A stretch of DNA of 64,000 nt from Pseudomonas fluorescens (GTDB lineage Bacteria; Pseudomonadota; Gammaproteobacteria; Pseudomonadales; Pseudomonadaceae): assembly GCF_902497745.1 (NCBI RefSeq), contig NZ_CABVHJ010000028.1, positions 1-64,000 of the forward strand, in the 5' to 3' direction. A program made the translations under genes and the position numbers. Within the stretch, counting starts at the first letter, position 1, and the number at the start of each line of letters is the position of its first letter. The notes beneath the pieces were generated by a model, which had not been told where the DNA came from, did no database searches, and saw nothing but the letters and a program-made list of their open reading frames with translations. Positions 33,985-43,231 of this stretch are shown here, in pieces.

Positions 33985-35724
33985 ATGAATGTCCCTTTCA
34001 AAAAACTGGCTGCCACCACTTTGATGCTGGCCGGTCTTGCCGTGTTCACTGCGCCCGCGCAAGCCAATATCACCCCGCAGCAGAGCGCTGAGATTCTCAA
34101 GACCTACAGCGCCGACAAAGCCACAGATTTCCGCCAGTTCATCGGTAATCTGGGCAAGAGCGATCTGGCGAAAACCGCCGACATCGGCCCGGCCATTGGT
34201 GCTTATCTCGATAACAAGACTTTGACGGCCGATCAGCAGAACGAAATTTATCGTCTGCTGGGTATCTACACGCGCGCGAAATACAGCGCTGAAGCCACCG
34301 AGACCCTGCGCGAACTGGTGGAGATCCCGACCTATCGCAAGGACGGCGTCGATCAGCATGACAACCCGGAATTCATCAAGATCGCCGCGAAGATCAAAAG
34401 TCTTGCCGAGTCATTCAATCTGAAATTCCGCAACATCGACAACCGCGTCTACGAGATTTCCCTCGACGGCAGTGGCGATGAAGTCGTCGGCATTCATGCG
34501 CACGCCGACGTGGTTCCGGTGACACCGGAAAACTGGGTGCTCAAGGATGGCACCCGCCTCGACCCGTTCAAGATCACCCTGATCGGCGATCGCATGTATG
34601 GTCGCGGCACCGAGGATGACAAGAACGGCATCGTGGTTACGCTGTATGCCATGAAAGTCATCAAGGAAGAAAAGCTGCCGCTGGTGCGCAACTTCAAGCT
34701 GCTGGTCGACACCACCGAAGAAACCACGGGCGACGCGATCCCTTACTACTTCGAACGCAATCCGACGCCGAACTACAACCTGGCGCTGGATGGTGGTTAT
34801 CCGGTGGTGATTGCCGAGAAAGGCTACGGCACCGTCATGGCCAACTTTGCCAAGCGCAAAGGTGAAGGCAAAGGTGCGGAAATCATCTCGGTGACCGGTG
34901 GCCTGGCGACCAACCAGATTCCATCGGCGTCGGTCGCCACACTGGTCACCGACAAGCCTGCCGAACTGGCCGCCAGTCTGCAGAAGGCCGGCGACGAGTT
35001 TGCCAAGCGCAATGGCGGCGATTTCCAGGTGAGCGCCAAGGTCGACGGCAAAGACGTCAAACTGACGGTGACTGGCGTATCCGCGCACTCCTCCGAGCCA
35101 GAATCCGGGGTCAACCCGGTCGCGCGGATGCTGGTCTTTATCAATAGCCTTGATGGCAAAGTCGCGTTCAAGCACAACCACATCACCGATGCCGCGCGTT
35201 ATGCTGCCGACAACTGGGGTCTGGATTACCTGGGCAACAAGCTAAGTGTCGGTTTCTCCGATGCCTTCATGGGGCCGCTGACAACGTCGCTGACCTACGT
35301 CGGCATGGATGACAAAGCCTTCAAACTCGCGGTCAACCTGCGCGTGCCGAAGGGCAAGTCGCCGGAGAAGCTCAAGGCTGAAATCGCTGAGAAACTGGCG
35401 GCGTGGAGCAAGAAAAGCCACGTCGCCGTTGCCTTCGATTACTCGATTGCCGAGCCGATGTACCGCAACCCTGAGGGTGAGTGGGTCAAGGCTCTGCTGG
35501 CGGTATCGACGGAAAACCTCGGGATGAAACACGAGTTCGGCACCTCCGCAGGCGCTACCTCGGTGCATGAACTGCCGAATGGCGTGCAGTTCGGTCTGGC
35601 CATGCCGAATGTGAAGTACACCGGCCACACCGATGGCGAGTTCAAGACCGTGGAGCAATTCCAGCTGGATCTGCAGATCGTCACGGAAATGATCGGCCGC
35701 ATTGGTCAGTTGCCGAAGCTCTGA
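33985..35724 (+). CDS. Secreted M20-family metallo-dipeptidase
   Basis: The 579-residue product has an N-terminal signal peptide with KK near the start, a hydrophobic core and a cleavage-like APAQAN, so it should reach the periplasm. M20 zinc peptidase residues follow: HAHADVVPV (His and Asp ligands), GRGTEDDKNG (ligand Asp and catalytic Glu area), TTEETTG, and the late histidine in TGHTDGEF. It probably hydrolyses dipeptides using two zinc ions. ATG 33985 is chosen because AAGGA lies 12 bases upstream; the ATG at 33973 is immediately next to that site. The long insertion compared with compact PepV-like enzymes may be a dimerisation domain. Confidence 0.87.
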   Translation: MNVPFKKLAATTLMLAGLAVFTAPAQANITPQQSAEILKTYSADKATDFRQFIGNLGKSDLAKTADIGPAIGAYLDNKTLTADQQNEIYRLLGIYTRAKYSAEATETLRELVEIPTYRKDGVDQHDNPEFIKIAAKIKSLAESFNLKFRNIDNRVYEISLDGSGDEVVGIHAHADVVPVTPENWVLKDGTRLDPFKITLIGDRMYGRGTEDDKNGIVVTLYAMKVIKEEKLPLVRNFKLLVDTTEETTGDAIPYYFERNPTPNYNLALDGGYPVVIAEKGYGTVMANFAKRKGEGKGAEIISVTGGLATNQIPSASVATLVTDKPAELAASLQKAGDEFAKRNGGDFQVSAKVDGKDVKLTVTGVSAHSSEPESGVNPVARMLVFINSLDGKVAFKHNHITDAARYAADNWGLDYLGNKLSVGFSDAFMGPLTTSLTYVGMDDKAFKLAVNLRVPKGKSPEKLKAEIAEKLAAWSKKSHVAVAFDYSIAEPMYRNPEGEWVKALLAVSTENLGMKHEFGTSAGATSVHELPNGVQFGLAMPNVKYTGHTDGEFKTVEQFQLDLQIVTEMIGRIGQLPKL

Positions 35725-35731
35725 TCACATT

Positions 35732-35767
35732 GTCGAACCCGCCGCCATGGCGGGTTCGGCATTTTTA
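35732..35767 (+). terminator. Rho-independent terminator of the peptidase gene
   Basis: CGAACCCGCC, a GCCAT loop and GGCGGGTTCG form a stable hairpin followed by ATTTTT. It ends the peptidase transcript before the mexEF-oprN regulatory region. Confidence 0.88.
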
Positions 35768-35835
35768 ATCCCCGCATAATCCTCGCCGCGCAGCCTCGGC
35801 CCTGACTTTTGCACGACCGGCAACAGAGAATTGCC

Positions 35836-35859
35836 ATCAAGCCGATTGATAGCCACCTA
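35836..35859 (+). promoter_or_regulatory. Candidate MexT-binding box upstream of mexE
   Basis: The sequence ATCA-N5-ATTGAT-N4-ACCTA resembles the reported MexT box of P. aeruginosa, ATCA-N5-GTCGAT-N4-ACYAT. It differs in the middle half-site (ATTGAT for GTCGAT) and in the last bases. It lies about 140 bases before the mexE start. MexT is the LysR-type activator of mexEF-oprN, but its gene is not in this window. The consensus is quoted from memory. Confidence 0.5.
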
Positions 35860-35996
35860 ACGAAAGGTGCATGCTAGAGGGCTCGTTCGGGTCTTATATC
35901 ATTCCGAATGATAGTTACCTTTGCTTCATTCGATTCGTGCCATCACACCCCGCCGAGCATCATCCGCCCATCTTCAATACATTGGCGGATGCATCC

Positions 35997-37250
35997 ATGG
36001 AACAGTCACTCAAACATTTGCGCTTCCCGTTGGCCATGTTGGCCGTACTGGTGATGAGCGCCTGCGGCAAGACTCCGGAGACTGCCGCCACTATGCCCGC
36101 TGCGAAAGTCAGCGTGGCCAAGGTGCTGGAACAACCGGTCAACGAGTGGGACGAATTCACCGGGCGCCTCGAAGCGCCAGAAACGGTTGAAATCCGTCCA
36201 CGGGTCTCCGGCCAGATTGACGAGGTGGCTTTCACCGAAGGCGCACTGGTCAAGAAAGGCGACCTGCTGTTCCAGATTGATCCGCGTCCGTTCCAGGCTG
36301 AGGTGCGCCGCCTCGAAGCGCTCGTAGCCCAATCCCGCGCCAACGCCACTCGCAGTGAAAACGAGGCTGGTCGTGGTGAACGTCTGCGCGCCAGCAACGC
36401 CATTTCCGCCGAACTGGCCGACTCGCGCACCAGCGCCGCTCAAGAAGCCCGCGCCGCCGTCGGTGCCCTGCAAGCGCAACTGGATCTGGCCAAACTGAAC
36501 CTCAGTTTCACCCGCGTTACCGCACCGATCAGTGGCCGCGTCAGCCGTGCCGAAATCACCGCCGGCAACCTGGTGACCGCCGACACCACGCCATTGACCA
36601 GTGTGGTTTCCACTGACCGCGTCTACGCCTACTTCGACGCCGATGAGCGGGTGTTCCTCAAATACACCCAACTCGCGCGCAACGGTCAGCGTGGCGCGAC
36701 CACCCCGGTGTACATGGGCCTGTCCAATGAAGACGGCAACCCGCACCTCGGCCAGATGAACTTCGTCGACAACCAGGTCAACCCGAAAACCGGCACCATC
36801 CGTGGTCGCGCGGTGTTCGACAATCGCGACGGCACCTACACCCCGGGTCTGTACGCACGTCTGAAACTGGTCGGCAGCGGCACTTACAACGCCATGCTGA
36901 TCAATGACGAAGCGGTCGGCACCGACCTCGGTAAAAAGTTCGTACTGGTGATGGATGCGGACAACAAAACCGCGTATCGCGCCGTTGAACTCGGTCCGAA
37001 AATCGAAGGCCTGCGCATCGTCCGTAATGGCCTGAACAAAGACGACACGATCATCGTCAAGGGTCTGCAACGGGTTCGTCCTGGCTCCCCGGTCACCCCT
37101 GAAGTGGTGCCGATGGCCAGCGAACAGACCATCGCGGCACTCGCTCAACAACGTCAAGCGCTGGAAGCCAGCAACCTGCCCAAAGTCGCCCCTGCCAAAG
37201 GTGCGTCCGGTTCGGTTGTGAAGCTGGCTGCTACGACCCCACGCGGTTAA
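35997..37250 (+). CDS. mexE: RND efflux membrane-fusion protein MexE
   Basis: MexE is the periplasmic adaptor of the MexEF-OprN multidrug pump. The 417-residue product starts at ATG 35997. It has a lipoprotein-type N-terminus (hydrophobic run ending MSACG), then the barrel-sandwich lipoyl half-motifs around VEIRPRVSGQIDEV and FTRVTAPISGRVSRAEI, a helical hairpin in between, and the beta-barrel and C-terminal membrane-proximal domains. Upstream in-frame starts exist, but would place the signal sequence internally. It lies 15 bases before mexF. Substrates in P. aeruginosa include chloramphenicol, quinolones and trimethoprim. Confidence 0.93.
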   Translation: MEQSLKHLRFPLAMLAVLVMSACGKTPETAATMPAAKVSVAKVLEQPVNEWDEFTGRLEAPETVEIRPRVSGQIDEVAFTEGALVKKGDLLFQIDPRPFQAEVRRLEALVAQSRANATRSENEAGRGERLRASNAISAELADSRTSAAQEARAAVGALQAQLDLAKLNLSFTRVTAPISGRVSRAEITAGNLVTADTTPLTSVVSTDRVYAYFDADERVFLKYTQLARNGQRGATTPVYMGLSNEDGNPHLGQMNFVDNQVNPKTGTIRGRAVFDNRDGTYTPGLYARLKLVGSGTYNAMLINDEAVGTDLGKKFVLVMDADNKTAYRAVELGPKIEGLRIVRNGLNKDDTIIVKGLQRVRPGSPVTPEVVPMASEQTIAALAQQRQALEASNLPKVAPAKGASGSVVKLAATTPRG

Positions 37251-37265
37251 GGGACGACAACTCCG

Positions 37266-40200
37266 ATGAATTTTTCCCAATTCTTCATTTCACGGCCGAT
37301 CTTCGCAGCGGTGCTGTCGCTGCTGATCCTGATCGCCGGTGCGATCTCGCTGTTCCAGCTACCGATCAGCGAATACCCGGAAGTCGTGCCGCCAACCGTG
37401 GTGGTGCGTGCCAACTTCCCGGGCGCCAACCCTAAAGTCATCGGTGAAACCGTGGCCGCTCCGCTGGAGCAGGCCATCACCGGCGTCGAGAACATGCTGT
37501 ACATGTCCTCGCAGTCGACCGCCGACGGCAAGATCACCCTGACCATCACCTTCGCTCTGGGCACTGACCTGGACAATGCGCAGGTCCAGGTGCAAAACCG
37601 GGTGACCCGTACCGAACCGAAGCTTCCCGAGGAAGTGACGCGCATCGGTATCACCGTCGACAAGGCCTCGCCCGACCTGACCATGGTTGTGCACTTGACC
37701 TCGCCGGACAAACGCTACGACATGCTCTACCTGTCCAACTACGCGATCCTCAACATCAAGGATGAGCTGGCTCGTCTGAATGGTGTCGGTGACGTGCAGC
37801 TGTTCGGTATGGGCGATTACTCGCTGCGGGTCTGGCTCGATCCGAACAAGACCGCTTCGCGCAATCTGACTGCGACCGATGTGGTCACCGCCATTCGTGA
37901 GCAGAACCGTCAGGTCGCGGCCGGCCAACTCGGTGCGCCGCCTGCCCCGAATGCCCAGAGCTTCCAGTTGTCGGTCAACACTCAGGGCCGACTGGTCAGC
38001 GAGGAAGAATTCGAAAACATCGTCATTCGCGCAGGCGACAACGGTGAAATCACCCGCCTCAAAGACATCGCTCGCGTTGAGCTGGGCTCCAGCCAATACG
38101 CGCTGCGCTCGTTGCTGGACAACCAGCCGGCGGTGGCCATCCCGATCTTCCAGCGTCCAGGCTCCAATGCCATCGACATCTCTAACGATGTTCGCGGCAA
38201 GATGGACGAGCTGAAGAAAAACTTCCCGCAAGGCATGGACTACAGCATCGTCTATGACCCGACGATCTTCGTGCGCGGTTCGATCGAGGCGGTGGTTCAC
38301 ACCCTCTTCGAAGCACTGATCCTCGTGGTACTGGTGGTGATCCTGTTCCTGCAAACCTGGCGCGCCTCGATCATTCCGTTGGTGGCGGTGCCGGTATCGT
38401 TGATCGGTACGTTTGCGGTGATGCACCTGTTCGGCTTCTCGCTCAATGCGCTGTCGCTGTTCGGCCTGGTACTGGCGATCGGTATTGTGGTGGACGACGC
38501 CATCGTGGTGGTGGAGAACGTCGAACGGAACATCGAACTCGGACTGACACCGGTCGAAGCCACCAAACGGGCGATGCGTGAAGTGACCGGCCCGATCGTT
38601 GCCACGGCGCTGGTGCTGTGTGCGGTGTTCATTCCGGCGGCCTTCATTTCCGGTCTCACCGGGCAGTTCTATAAGCAATTCGCACTGACCATCGCCATCT
38701 CGACAGTGATCTCGGCGTTCAACTCGCTGACCCTGTCGCCAGCGCTGGCCGCTGTATTGCTGAAAAGCCATGACGCACCGAAAGACCGCTTCTCCAAGGT
38801 GCTCGACAAGATCTTCGGTGGCTGGCTGTTCCGTCCGTTCAACCGCTTCTTCGACCGCGCCAGCCATGGCTACGTCGGCACCGTGCGCCGGGTTATCCGT
38901 AGCAGCGGCATCGCCCTGCTGTTGTACGCAGGTTTGATGGTGCTGACCTTCTTCGGTTTCTCCAGCACGCCGACCGGTTTCGTACCTGGTCAGGACAAGC
39001 AATACCTGGTGGCTTTCGCACAACTGCCGGACGCCTCGAGCCTGGATCGCACCGAAGACGTGATCAAGCGCATGTCCGACCTGGCACTGAAACAGCCAGG
39101 CGTGGAAAGCGCGGTAGCGTTCCCGGGCCTATCGATCAACGGCTTCACCAACAGCCCGAACGCCGGCATCGTCTTCGTGACCCTGAAACCGTTCGACGAA
39201 CGTAAAGACCCGAGCATGTCCGCCGGTGCAATCGCCGGGGCCTTGAACGGCCAATACGCGAACATTCAAGAGGCGTACATGGCGATCTTCCCGCCACCGC
39301 CGGTACAAGGTCTGGGCACCATTGGTGGTTTCCGCCTGCAAATCGAAGACCGGGGCAACCTGGGCTACGACGAGCTGTACAAAGAAACCATGAACATCAT
39401 CAACAAGAGCCACAGCGTGCCGGAACTGGCCGGGCTGTTCACCAGCTACACGGTGAACGTGCCACAAGTCGATGCCGCCATCGACCGTGAAAAAGCCAAG
39501 ACCCACGGCGTGGCCGTCAGCGACATCTTCGACACCCTGCAGATCTACCTGGGTTCGCTATATGCCAACGACTTCAACCGCTTCGGGCGTACCTATCAGG
39601 TCAACGTTCAGGCCGAACAGCAGTTCCGCCTCGAATCCGATCAGATCGGCCAACTGAAAGTACGCAACAACAAAGGCGAAATGATCCCGCTGGCGACCTT
39701 CATCAAGGTCAGCGACACCTCGGGCCCGGATCGCGTGATGCACTACAACGGCTTCATCACCGCAGAAATCAACGGTGCCGCAGCCCCGGGCTACAGCTCC
39801 GGCCAGGCCGAGAAAGCCATCGAGAAACTGCTGAAAGATGAGCTGCCGAACGGCATGACCTACGAATGGACCGACCTGACCTACCAGCAGATCCTGTCCG
39901 GCAACACCGCGCTGTTCGTATTCCCGCTCTGCGTACTGCTGGCGTTCCTCGTGCTCGCCGCGCAATACGAAAGCTGGAGCCTGCCATTGGCGGTGATCCT
40001 GATCGTACCGATGACTCTGCTGTCGGCCATTACCGGGGTGATCATCTCGGGCGGTGACAACAACATCTTCACCCAGATCGGCTTGATCGTACTGGTGGGA
40101 CTGGCGTGTAAGAACGCGATTCTGATCGTCGAATTCGCCAAGGACAAACAGGAAGAAGGCCTCGACCCGCTCGCCGCAGTACTGGAAGCCTGCCGTCTGC

Positions 40201-40445
40201 GTCTGCGGCCGATCCTGATGACCTCCTTCGCGTTCATCATGGGTGTGGTGCCACTGGTGTTCTCCAGCGGTGCCGGTGCCGAGATGCGTCACGCCATGGG
40301 TGTGGCGGTGTTCTCCGGGATGCTCGGGGTGACCTTCTTCGGTCTGTTGCTGACGCCAGTGTTCTACGTACTGATCCGTAACTTTGTCGAACGCGGCGAA
40401 GCCCGCAAAGCGGCCAAAGCTCTGAAACTGGAGGCGCAACAATGA
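37266..40445 (+). CDS. mexF: RND efflux permease MexF
   Basis: MexF is the proton-driven inner-membrane RND permease of the MexEF-OprN pump. At 1059 residues it is full length, and the start MNFSQFFISRPIFAAVLSLL is typical. Two large periplasmic loops lie between helices 1-2 and 7-8. The charged proton-relay residues are visible in the fourth helix as GIVVDDAIVVVENVER (two adjacent Asp) and in the second half as GLACKNAILIVEFAK (Lys). It follows mexE by 15 bases and overlaps oprN by four bases (ATGA). No disruption is seen. Confidence 0.95.
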   Translation: MNFSQFFISRPIFAAVLSLLILIAGAISLFQLPISEYPEVVPPTVVVRANFPGANPKVIGETVAAPLEQAITGVENMLYMSSQSTADGKITLTITFALGTDLDNAQVQVQNRVTRTEPKLPEEVTRIGITVDKASPDLTMVVHLTSPDKRYDMLYLSNYAILNIKDELARLNGVGDVQLFGMGDYSLRVWLDPNKTASRNLTATDVVTAIREQNRQVAAGQLGAPPAPNAQSFQLSVNTQGRLVSEEEFENIVIRAGDNGEITRLKDIARVELGSSQYALRSLLDNQPAVAIPIFQRPGSNAIDISNDVRGKMDELKKNFPQGMDYSIVYDPTIFVRGSIEAVVHTLFEALILVVLVVILFLQTWRASIIPLVAVPVSLIGTFAVMHLFGFSLNALSLFGLVLAIGIVVDDAIVVVENVERNIELGLTPVEATKRAMREVTGPIVATALVLCAVFIPAAFISGLTGQFYKQFALTIAISTVISAFNSLTLSPALAAVLLKSHDAPKDRFSKVLDKIFGGWLFRPFNRFFDRASHGYVGTVRRVIRSSGIALLLYAGLMVLTFFGFSSTPTGFVPGQDKQYLVAFAQLPDASSLDRTEDVIKRMSDLALKQPGVESAVAFPGLSINGFTNSPNAGIVFVTLKPFDERKDPSMSAGAIAGALNGQYANIQEAYMAIFPPPPVQGLGTIGGFRLQIEDRGNLGYDELYKETMNIINKSHSVPELAGLFTSYTVNVPQVDAAIDREKAKTHGVAVSDIFDTLQIYLGSLYANDFNRFGRTYQVNVQAEQQFRLESDQIGQLKVRNNKGEMIPLATFIKVSDTSGPDRVMHYNGFITAEINGAAAPGYSSGQAEKAIEKLLKDELPNGMTYEWTDLTYQQILSGNTALFVFPLCVLLAFLVLAAQYESWSLPLAVILIVPMTLLSAITGVIISGGDNNIFTQIGLIVLVGLACKNAILIVEFAKDKQEEGLDPLAAVLEACRLRLRPILMTSFAFIMGVVPLVFSSGAGAEMRHAMGVAVFSGMLGVTFFGLLLTPVFYVLIRNFVERGEARKAAKALKLEAQQ

Positions 40446-41863
40446 GTCTGAAAGTCTTCCTGCCGAGTCTGCTGGTGCTGGCCCTCAGTGCCTGCGCCGT
40501 CGGCCCCGACTACAAGACCCCAGCCACGGAGGCGGCCAATATCACGGCCGTCACCGACGGCGCCGCCGGGCAAAAGAACTTCGACCGTTCGAAATTCGAA
40601 GGCATCTGGTGGCAGCAATTCGATGATCCAACCCTCAACCAGTTGGTGACCCAGTCGCTGCAAGGCAACCGTGAACTGCGCGTGGCGTTCGCCCGCTGGA
40701 AAGCCGCCCGGGCGATCCGCGACGACGCCAGCAACGACGCGATGCCGACCATCACCAGCCGCGCCAGCAGTGATCTGGCCAAGGGGCAAATCCCCGGCCA
40801 GACCACCAACCGGGTCAACAGCGAACGCTATGACCTCGGTCTGGACATGGCCTGGGAGCTTGACCTGTTCGGGCGCATCCAGCGCAATCTGGAAGCCAGC
40901 GACGCCGACCAACAAGCGGCCGAAGCCGACCTGTATCAACTGCAAGTCACCATGATTGCCGAACTGGTCGACGCTTACGGTCAACTGCGTGGCGCTCAGT
41001 TGCGCGAGAAGATCGCCGTGGCCAACCTGAACAACCAGCAGGAGTCGCGCAAAATCACCATCAGCCTGCGTGACGCCGGCGTTGGCGATCAGCTCGATGT
41101 CGAGCGGGCCGATGCGCGTCTGGCCTCGGTCGAAGCCAGCGTGCCGCAGTTGCAGGCGGAACAGGTTCGGCAGAAAAACCGCATCGCCACCCTGCTCGGT
41201 GAGCGTCCGGACAAGCTGACCGTCGATCTGAGCCCGAAAGACTTGCCGGCGATTGCCAAAGCCTTGCCGATCGGTGACCCGGGCGAACTGTTGCAACGCC
41301 GTCCGGACATCCTCAGCGCCGAACGCCAACTGGCTTCGGCCACGGCGCGCATCGGCGTGGCGAAAGCCGATCTGTTCCCACGGGTCAGCCTCAGCGGCTT
41401 CCTCGGCTGGACGGCCGGGCGTGGTTCGCAGATTGGTTCCTCGGCGGCCAACGCCTGGGCACTCGGCCCGAGCATCACTTGGGCAGCATTTGATCTTGGC
41501 AGCGTGCGAGCTCGATTGCGCGGCGCCGATGCTGAAGCCGAAGGCGCACTGGCGACTTACGAGCAACAAGTGTTGCTGGCCCTGGAAGAGTCGGAAAACG
41601 CCTTCAGTGATTACGGCAAGCGTCAGCAACGCTTGATCTCGCTGATCCGTCAGAGCGAATCGAGCCGCAAGGCGGCCGACCTCGCTGAAATCCGCTATCG
41701 CGAAGGTACGACCGACTTCCTTGTGTTGCTCGACGCCCAGCGTGAGCGCCTGAACGCCGAAGACAGCCAGGCCCAGGCCGAAGTCGACCTGTATCGCGGC
41801 ATCGTCGCGATCTACAAAGCCCTTGGCGGTGGCTGGCAACCGGAGACAGTGGCCAGCAAGTAA
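40442..41863 (+). CDS. oprN: Outer-membrane efflux channel OprN
   Basis: OprN is the TolC-family outer-membrane channel of the MexEF pump. The 473-residue product has an N-terminal lipoprotein signal (VLALSACAVGPDY, lipidated Cys) and two OEP repeats with long alpha-helical hairpins, including DMAWELDLFGRIQRNLEASD and ATARIGVAKADLFPRVSLSG. Its ATG overlaps the mexF stop codon (ATGA), giving translational coupling. It is followed by two hairpin terminators, so mexEF-oprN ends here. Confidence 0.94.
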   Translation: MSLKVFLPSLLVLALSACAVGPDYKTPATEAANITAVTDGAAGQKNFDRSKFEGIWWQQFDDPTLNQLVTQSLQGNRELRVAFARWKAARAIRDDASNDAMPTITSRASSDLAKGQIPGQTTNRVNSERYDLGLDMAWELDLFGRIQRNLEASDADQQAAEADLYQLQVTMIAELVDAYGQLRGAQLREKIAVANLNNQQESRKITISLRDAGVGDQLDVERADARLASVEASVPQLQAEQVRQKNRIATLLGERPDKLTVDLSPKDLPAIAKALPIGDPGELLQRRPDILSAERQLASATARIGVAKADLFPRVSLSGFLGWTAGRGSQIGSSAANAWALGPSITWAAFDLGSVRARLRGADAEAEGALATYEQQVLLALEESENAFSDYGKRQQRLISLIRQSESSRKAADLAEIRYREGTTDFLVLLDAQRERLNAEDSQAQAEVDLYRGIVAIYKALGGGWQPETVASK

Positions 41864-41882
41864 TCGATTGTTAAAGAGCTCC

Positions 41883-41947
41883 TTTGGTTGGCCGCAACCA
41901 ACCAAATTTTTTGCCCCGCGTATCATTCGGTCGCGGGGTTTTTTTTA
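41883..41947 (+). terminator. Tandem Rho-independent terminators after oprN
   Basis: TTGGTTGG-N3-CAACCAACCAA is followed by ATTTTTT. Immediately after, CCCCGCG-N-CGCGGGG is followed by a run of eight T. Both are good intrinsic terminators on the plus strand; the second also has T-rich flanks consistent with efficient release. Confidence 0.88.
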
Positions 41948-41968
41948 TGCTTTTTGATCAATGAGATC

Positions 41969-42060
41969 TTGTGGGAGCGAGCCTGCTCGCGAATGCGCTG
42001 TTTCAGGCGACACACCATCGGGGCTGGTCCAGCTTTCGCGAGCAGGCTCGCTCCCACAGG
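41969..42060. repeat. REPIN (inverted pair of REP sequences)
   Basis: TGTGGGAGCGAGCCTGCTCG (41970-41989) reappears as its reverse complement CGAGCAGGCTCGCTCCCACA (about 42039-42058), separated by about 50 bases. This is the well-known Pseudomonas fluorescens-group REPIN arrangement, copied by RAYT transposases elsewhere in the genome. No RAYT gene is present here. It sits between the oprN terminators and the AaeA-like gene. Confidence 0.9.
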
Positions 42061-42061
42061 G

Positions 42062-43027
42062 TTAACGGTGTTCTTCAGATTGGGGGTTTTCCAGAACGGT
42101 GACGGTGGCCGTGGTACCCGCCCGCAGGCGGTTTTTGCCGGCATAGTCGCCATCGATGTCGATCCGCACCGGCACCCGCTGTGCCAGTTTCACCCAGGTG
42201 TAACTCGGGTTGATATTGGCCAGTAGCCGACTGCCTGGCGCGTTTTCCCGGTCGGCAATGGCGAAGGCAATGCTCTGCACCGTACCGCCGAAGGACTCCC
42301 CGCTCATCAATTGCACCCGCACCCGATCGCCCTCCTCGATCCGTGGCAGTTTGGTTTCTTCGAAATAGCCGCTGATGTAGAACGAATCGCTGTCAACCAG
42401 CGCCAACAACGCGCCGCCACTCACTGCGTAGTCACCTTCGCGAGTCAGCAGGTTAGTGACATAGCCACTGACCGGTGACTCGACACGGGTGCGCTGCAAA
42501 TCCAGTTCGGCCTGGGTCAACGCGGCAATCGCCAGCTGCACATTGGCCTCGGCCAGGCCGAGATTCGCCTGGTTGCGTAACAGGTCGGCCTGAGCCACCG
42601 CCACGTCGGTACTGGATTTCTCCCATTCCTCCCCGGAAATCGCGAAACCCTGCTTGAGCGTACGCCGCCGACGTTCTTCGCTTTGCCGTTGTTTGAGCAA
42701 GGCTTCGCTGGCAACGATCGCCGCTTGCGACTGCCCCAGCGTTGCCTTGGCCACTTCCACCTCGCGGCGCGAGTGCTCCACTGCCAGGCGGTAACGCGCC
42801 GGGTCGATCTCCATCAGCAGTTGGCCCTTGTCGACATGCTGGTTGTCCTGCACCGCGAGGCTGACAATGCGCCCGGAGACATCCGCCGACAGCGTCACCA
42901 CATCCGCCCTCACCCGGGCATCGCGAGTCCACGGCGCGCGGGTGTAATGCTCCCAGGCAAACCAGCCAAGCACGATCGCCAGCAACACCACCGACAACGT
43001 TATCAAGCGAGTGAGTAACACTTTCAA
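42062..43027 (-). CDS. HlyD/AaeA-like membrane-fusion efflux protein
   Basis: The 321-residue periplasmic adaptor has one N-terminal membrane anchor (LSVVLLAIVLGWFAW), two lipoyl half-motifs (GRIVSLAVQDNQHVDKGQ and RVESPVSGYVTNL), a helical hairpin between them and a C-terminal barrel. It belongs to the EmrA/AaeA type. The first codon is TTG at 43027, with GGGAG nine bases upstream; a GTG two codons later is an alternative. It follows the DUF1656 gene by three bases, the third gene of an AaeXAB-like operon exporting aromatic acids or similar compounds. Confidence 0.87.
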   Translation of the reverse strand: MKVLLTRLITLSVVLLAIVLGWFAWEHYTRAPWTRDARVRADVVTLSADVSGRIVSLAVQDNQHVDKGQLLMEIDPARYRLAVEHSRREVEVAKATLGQSQAAIVASEALLKQRQSEERRRRTLKQGFAISGEEWEKSSTDVAVAQADLLRNQANLGLAEANVQLAIAALTQAELDLQRTRVESPVSGYVTNLLTREGDYAVSGGALLALVDSDSFYISGYFEETKLPRIEEGDRVRVQLMSGESFGGTVQSIAFAIADRENAPGSRLLANINPSYTWVKLAQRVPVRIDIDGDYAGKNRLRAGTTATVTVLENPQSEEHR

Positions 43028-43030
43028 GGC

Positions 43031-43231
43031 TCAGGCTCCCATCAGCAAAATCAGCGTGGCACAGACGCAGGCATACAAGGCACCTTCGAACAGCGCTTCA
43101 TGCCAGACCAGACGCAGTACGCCCAAGCGCCGCAACGCCCAATCCAGCACCATGAATATCGGTATGGCCAACAATAACGCCTGGGCGATGGGCGGCAGAT
43201 AGACGCCGCCGATCTCGAAATCAATGGGCAA
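43031..43231 (-). CDS. DUF1656 small membrane protein (AaeX-like)
   Basis: This small membrane protein has two hydrophobic segments (APIAQALLLAIPIFMVLDW in approximate position and a C-terminal CVCATLILLMGA). DUF1656 proteins usually begin MPIDFEIGGVYLPP, and here that start is a TTG at 43231 with AGGAG nine bases upstream. An ATG further upstream at 43276 would add 15 residues and overlap the preceding gene more. It overlaps the FUSC gene end by 11 bases, giving translational coupling. It belongs to the AaeXAB-type efflux unit; the exact role of AaeX is unknown. Confidence 0.8.
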   Translation of the reverse strand: MPIDFEIGGVYLPPIAQALLLAIPIFMVLDWALRRLGVLRLVWHEALFEGALYACVCATLILLMGA

